Shown here: positions 59,798 through 64,000 of the stretch, one piece after another
Position numbering within the stretch: position 1 is the stretch's first letter
Layout: the number at the start of each line of letters is the position of its first letter
The notes under the pieces: model-generated
What the model was told of the DNA's origin: nothing
Databases searched by the model: none
The model's input: the letters and a program-made list of their open reading frames with translations, nothing else
NCBI RefSeq assembly: GCF_023701525.1
Contig: NZ_JAMQAW010000010.1
Location: forward strand, 228,358 to 292,357
Length of the DNA stretch: 64,000 bases
Direction of reading: 5' to 3'
From: Streptomyces albipurpureus
GTDB taxonomy: Bacteria > Actinomycetota > Actinomycetes > Streptomycetales > Streptomycetaceae
Program-made: the position numbers and the translations under genes

Positions 59798-60904
59798 ATG
59801 GAGATTCTGTGGTTCCTGATCGCGATGGGCATGCTGGCCGCGATCATCGGTCCTTATGTCATGCGCCGCCGCCGCGGCGGCATCTATCAGGTGGCGCCCG
59901 GTTCACCCGATGCCGCTGATCCGCAGACATACGGGTTCCTGCGCCAGGAGGAGCTCGATATCCGGCTCCCCGGCCCTGACCAGGATCTTCTCGATGTGCT
60001 CGATGTCGTCCAGCGCACCCAGGACTGGCGGGCGGCGGCCCAGTTGCTCGCCGGGACCGCCAGGGACGGCGAGGTGCGCTGGCAGCGGGTGCAGGCCTTC
60101 GCCGGAGCCGCGTCGTTGGAGCTCCAGGAGAAGCCCGGTGTGGGCGGGGCCTGGTTGCGGGCCTGGCGTGCGGAGTCCCCCAAGGACGCGGGCGGTGCCC
60201 AGGTGCACGCGGAGTTCCTGGTCCAGCAGGCCTGGCGGTCCTCAGCCCCGGGCACCGACGACTTCCGGATCATCCTCGAAGAGGCCCGTACGGTCGCCGA
60301 GGGCGCGGCGCTCCTCGCACCGGGGGACCCCGTCCCGTACATCGTGGAACTCGCCATCGCCCGTGGTCTGGGCTATCCGCACGAGCGGTTCGACCAGGTG
60401 TGGGCCAAGGTGATCGACCGGGCTCCGGAGCATATGGGCGCCCATCTGGCGGCCCTGCGGTACTGGAGCGAGAAGTGGCACGGCAGCCGTGAGGAGGCGG
60501 ACCACTTCGCGACCACGGCCGCGGCCCGCGCACCGCACGGCTCGCTCCTCGCGGCGCTGCCGCTCTTCGCCGTGTACGAGCACATGCCGGATCTGGTGAT
60601 GGTGCAGGGCTTCTACCAGACCGCGGTGGTGTCCAAGGCGATGGACGGCGCTCTGTACGCGGTGCACTCGGCGCGCGCCGACGACCCGATGCTGGCCCAC
60701 GCACGCCATCTGCTGGTACTCTTCCTCGTCCGTTCGCAGCGATGGGCCGAGGCGATGAGCCAGTTGGTGCGGGTGGATGGGCATGTGGGGGCGGTGCCGT
60801 GGACCGAGAGCTCGGATCCGGCCGCGGAGTACACGGTGTACAGGAATCTGGCGGTCGCGGGCTACGAGGCCAACGGCGGCAGCCCGGCCACGCTGTCGAA
60901 CTAG
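59798..60904 (+). CDS. Membrane-anchored helical-repeat protein, unknown function
   Basis: A 368-residue protein with an N-terminal signal-anchor (MEILWFLIAMGMLAAIIGPY), then RRRRGG, then an all-helical TPR-like region (VVQRTQDWRAAAQLLAGTAR onward). Probably anchored with the repeats in the cytoplasm. No named family recognised. The ATG is at 59798; frames are open to 59606 without support. Confidence 0.75.
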   Translation: MEILWFLIAMGMLAAIIGPYVMRRRRGGIYQVAPGSPDAADPQTYGFLRQEELDIRLPGPDQDLLDVLDVVQRTQDWRAAAQLLAGTARDGEVRWQRVQAFAGAASLELQEKPGVGGAWLRAWRAESPKDAGGAQVHAEFLVQQAWRSSAPGTDDFRIILEEARTVAEGAALLAPGDPVPYIVELAIARGLGYPHERFDQVWAKVIDRAPEHMGAHLAALRYWSEKWHGSREEADHFATTAAARAPHGSLLAALPLFAVYEHMPDLVMVQGFYQTAVVSKAMDGALYAVHSARADDPMLAHARHLLVLFLVRSQRWAEAMSQLVRVDGHVGAVPWTESSDPAAEYTVYRNLAVAGYEANGGSPATLSN

Positions 60905-61119
60905 CCGAAGGCGCGCGCGAGGGGCCCTGGAGGTAGCTCCACGGCCCTGCGCGCCAAGGGTGTTTCGGCCATCACCGGAACTATCACTCAGAGATTTGCC
61001 GCTGAGGCCGAGTCAGGTAATACTCCCAATTTCCCCCCACGTCACACAGTCATGTCCGCATCACTACCGTCCCATCGCGGACACGGTCCCTGATGTCTCC
61101 ATGTCTGGGGGAGTGCCCG

Positions 61120-62664
61120 ATGGGTGCAACTCTGCGAGCGCTACGGGCGCTCGCCCTGCTGGCCGGCTTCTACCTGCTCGGCCTGCTCATGCTGGCCGTG
61201 CTGATCGCCATCGACTGGGTCGCGACGCTCACCACCCACAGCGCGGTGTTCTTCAAGCTGTACATCGTCAGCGCGCTGCTGGCGATACCGATCGTGCGCG
61301 GGATGTTCATGCTCCGCATCCCGCGGGACAAGGGCGAGGGCCTACCGGTCGGCGAGGCGCACGAGCCCAGGCTCTGGGCGACGGTGCGGGAACTCGCCGC
61401 GTCGGTCGGCACCCGCCCCCCGGACGAGATCCGGCTGACCGCCGACATGAACGCGTCCGTCTCCGAGAACGCCCGCTTCCTGGGACTGGTGGGCGGTGTC
61501 CGCCGGCTCTACATCGGGCTGCCGCTGATGACCGGACTGAGCGAGGCGCAACTACGGGCGGTGCTCGCCCATGAGTTGGGCCACTACGTCAACGCGGACA
61601 CCCGCCTCGGGGGCATCGCGCTACGGGGTCGACTACAGATACTGCGAACCATCGAGCACTTCGAGGAGCGGGAGTCCAAGAAGGTCGCCAAGTTCCGGGC
61701 CAAGTTGGAGAAGCGCGCGGCGAAGGCCGTCGCCAAGGGGCGCAAGCCCAAGGCGATCGACACCACCGGGGTGGGATTCACCTACCGGACGATGGCGAAG
61801 ATCTACAAGGCGTACGCGCAGTTCTACTTCCGGAGCACCGAAGCCGGCTCACGGCGGCAGGAACTCGCGGCGGATCTGGCGGCGGTCCGGGCGGCGGGTC
61901 GCGATGCGACCGCGTCCGCGCTGCGGGAGATCCCGGTGCTCGACTCCGCCCATGACTTCTACCTGGAGTCCTACGCGACGCTCGGCGTCGACGCCGGGCT
62001 ACTGCCCCCGCGGGGCGAGATCCTCGCCGGCGTACGCCATCTGCTCGCGGCGCGCGACAGCGAGCTGGCCGAACTGCGCCGCAACCTCCCCGAAGAACCG
62101 ACGTCCCCCTATGACTCGCATCCGCCCATGGCCGAGCGGGTGGCCCGGATCGAGGCCCTGCCCCCGGACCACCGACCCGAGGAGCCGGCACGGCCCGCAC
62201 TGGAGCTGTTGGTCTCCTCCACGGCGGCGCTGGGCGCCGTCGAGGACCTGGTGCTGACCCCCGAGGCACGGCGGCTGCGCCGTACGGAGTGGCCCGAGCT
62301 GGTCCACCTCGCCATGTCCACCCACTACGCGGCGCAGGCAGAACCACTACGCGGAGCAACGGCGCAACTGACGGGTGAGCCCTCGTTGCGCTCCCTGCTG
62401 GACGCCCTGGACCGGGGCGCCCTCGCCGAGCTCATCGCCTTGCTGCCAGCGGAGGACGGCGCCGCGGGAGTGCGCAGGGGGCTGCTCTGTCTGACGGCCG
62501 GGGAATTCGTGGTGTCGGGTCGGGCGCACTGGCGGATGTCATGGTCGCAACCGGCCGAACTACAGCTTCCGCCCGGCGGGCACGAGCTGCTCTCAAAGGC
62601 CCTGGACGCGGCGGTCGCGGAACCCTCGGACACCGGGCCCCTGCGGGGGCTGCTGGTGCCCTGA
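61120..62664 (+). CDS. M48 family membrane metalloprotease
   Basis: A 514-residue zinc peptidase. Two membrane spans lie near the N-terminus (about 10-33 and 43-63). The metal motif is HELGH (H151, E152, H155) with the third ligand Glu in RRQELAADLAAV. An unusual C-terminal region of about 150 residues follows the protease domain. HtpX/M48-like enzymes degrade damaged membrane proteins. GGGGGAG precedes the ATG. Confidence 0.9.
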   Translation: MGATLRALRALALLAGFYLLGLLMLAVLIAIDWVATLTTHSAVFFKLYIVSALLAIPIVRGMFMLRIPRDKGEGLPVGEAHEPRLWATVRELAASVGTRPPDEIRLTADMNASVSENARFLGLVGGVRRLYIGLPLMTGLSEAQLRAVLAHELGHYVNADTRLGGIALRGRLQILRTIEHFEERESKKVAKFRAKLEKRAAKAVAKGRKPKAIDTTGVGFTYRTMAKIYKAYAQFYFRSTEAGSRRQELAADLAAVRAAGRDATASALREIPVLDSAHDFYLESYATLGVDAGLLPPRGEILAGVRHLLAARDSELAELRRNLPEEPTSPYDSHPPMAERVARIEALPPDHRPEEPARPALELLVSSTAALGAVEDLVLTPEARRLRRTEWPELVHLAMSTHYAAQAEPLRGATAQLTGEPSLRSLLDALDRGALAELIALLPAEDGAAGVRRGLLCLTAGEFVVSGRAHWRMSWSQPAELQLPPGGHELLSKALDAAVAEPSDTGPLRGLLVP

Positions 62665-62763
62665 CCCTCGCGGCCGCAGGGCGCCCGTGCTCAGGCGCCC
62701 TGGGGAATGTGAGGCCCCTTTTGTACGTTGGTCCATAGGTCAAGCAATCTCAAGGAGCCCCCT

Positions 62764-63421
<658 letters not shown>

Positions 63422-63429
<8 letters not shown>

Positions 63430-63760
63430 AGCGCTCTCCGCGGGCGCGGCGGCGACGCTGCGCGCACTGCTCATCGGCGATGATCCGGTACGCGCGGCCC
63501 TGCGGGCGCAGATCGCGCACACGCGGGTCAGCAGCCGATGCGGGTGTGGCTGTGTGACGGTCGACCTCGCCGTGGACCGAACGGCGGCGAAAGCGGCGCC
63601 CGTGACGGAGAACCCGGCGGTGGAAGCCGGGTACTCCGTACCCGAGGACGCCGGAGTGATGGTGTTCACCCAGGACGGCTACCTCTCGCTGCTGGAGCTC
63701 TACTCGACGTCCGGTGAGCCCGTCACCGTCTGGCCGGAGCACGGGGCCCTCCAGCTGTGA
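63422..63760 (+). CDS. Hypothetical protein translationally coupled to msrA
   Basis: A 112-residue soluble protein with a helical N-terminus, a central CGCGCVTVDLAVD block containing three closely spaced cysteines, and a beta-rich C-terminus (SLLELYSTSGEPVTVW). Overlap with msrA suggests co-expression. No family recognised. Confidence 0.75.
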
Positions 63761-63964
63761 CACAGCCCGGGCGGGCAGGGGCAGCGGGGTCCCCGCTCGG
63801 AGATCCGCCCCCGTACCCCGCTCATCACGGTGCACCGCCGGGCCACCGGGACGAGCTCTGCTCTCAGCTAATCTGCCACGGGCCAAGAAGACTGACGGAG
63901 CCCCATCAGCGCGCCGACAGTGGTGAGTGCGGCTACGGAAAGCCGCTCATCACCAGGAGGCTCC

Positions 63965-64000
63965 ATGCCGTCAGTCGTCTTCCCGCAAGTCCACGACCGA
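63965..64000 (+). CDS. Start of a gene cut by the window end
   Basis: ATG at 63965 with AGGAGG just upstream opens MPSVVFPQVHDR and runs off the end. A hairpin (63922-63954) directly precedes the ribosome site. The product cannot be identified from 12 residues. Confidence 0.6.
   Translation, partial: MPSVVFPQVHDR

Overview
The window is high-GC actinobacterial DNA, almost certainly a Streptomyces chromosome. Diagnostic genes are the aerial-hyphae surface proteins (two rodlins, two short chaplins), the mycothiol S-conjugate amidase Mca, GTP-type PEP carboxykinase and DUF4307. Codon use is strongly GC3-biased, terminators are mostly GC-rich hairpins, and many genes are ATGA-coupled. No rRNA, tRNA or CRISPR array was seen.

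Layout. (1) 0.3-3.7 kb: a chaplin/rodlin/rodlin/chaplin cluster and a secreted DUF4360 protein. (2) 3.9-13.6 kb: core genes: alanine-type aminotransferase, pckG, hemolysin-III/PAQR membrane protein, a DHA2 drug exporter coupled to its TetR repressor behind a 15-bp-arm operator, and a DUF255 thioredoxin-like protein. (3) 13.6-22.3 kb: an accessory patch bracketed on its left 6.2 kb by direct repeats of the DUF255 gene 5' end. It holds a Uma2 nuclease, an HTH-P-loop-repeat protein, a decayed IS5-type transposase that contains a group II intron remnant, a DUF4365 protein, a frameshifted cas6e remnant and a VapBC toxin-antitoxin pair. (4) 22.4-30.8 kb: four co-directional genes. Two are STAND/TPR-like proteins with altered P-loops, one is a CHAT-domain protease and one is an alpha/beta hydrolase. 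This looks like a regulated protease/effector conflict system and is the best candidate for an undescribed system. (5) 30.9-46.1 kb: two TetR regulators, a saccharopine-dehydrogenase-like enzyme and a ten-gene catabolic/uptake operon (amidohydrolase, ferredoxin-type reductase, PPOX flavoprotein, CocE-type hydrolase, five-component oligopeptide-type ABC transporter, acyl-CoA synthetase-like ligase) ending in a 38-bp perfect palindrome. (6) 46.4-64 kb: core block with mca, greA, a DrrAB-like exporter, ilvA, a MarR regulator, a sigma-like protein, metB, an M48 protease and msrA. It is interrupted at 51.2-54.9 kb by a small accessory group that includes a protein strikingly like eukaryotic RhoGDI.

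How the genes relate. Chaplins and rodlins form the hydrophobic sheath of aerial hyphae. Mca with MsrA serves thiol/oxidative homeostasis. MetB and IlvA serve amino-acid metabolism. The 34-46 kb operon appears to import a peptide-like or amide compound, hydrolyse it and activate a released acid as a CoA thioester; its substrate cannot be read from sequence. Assignments rest on reading translated sequence and motifs by eye; no database search was possible.
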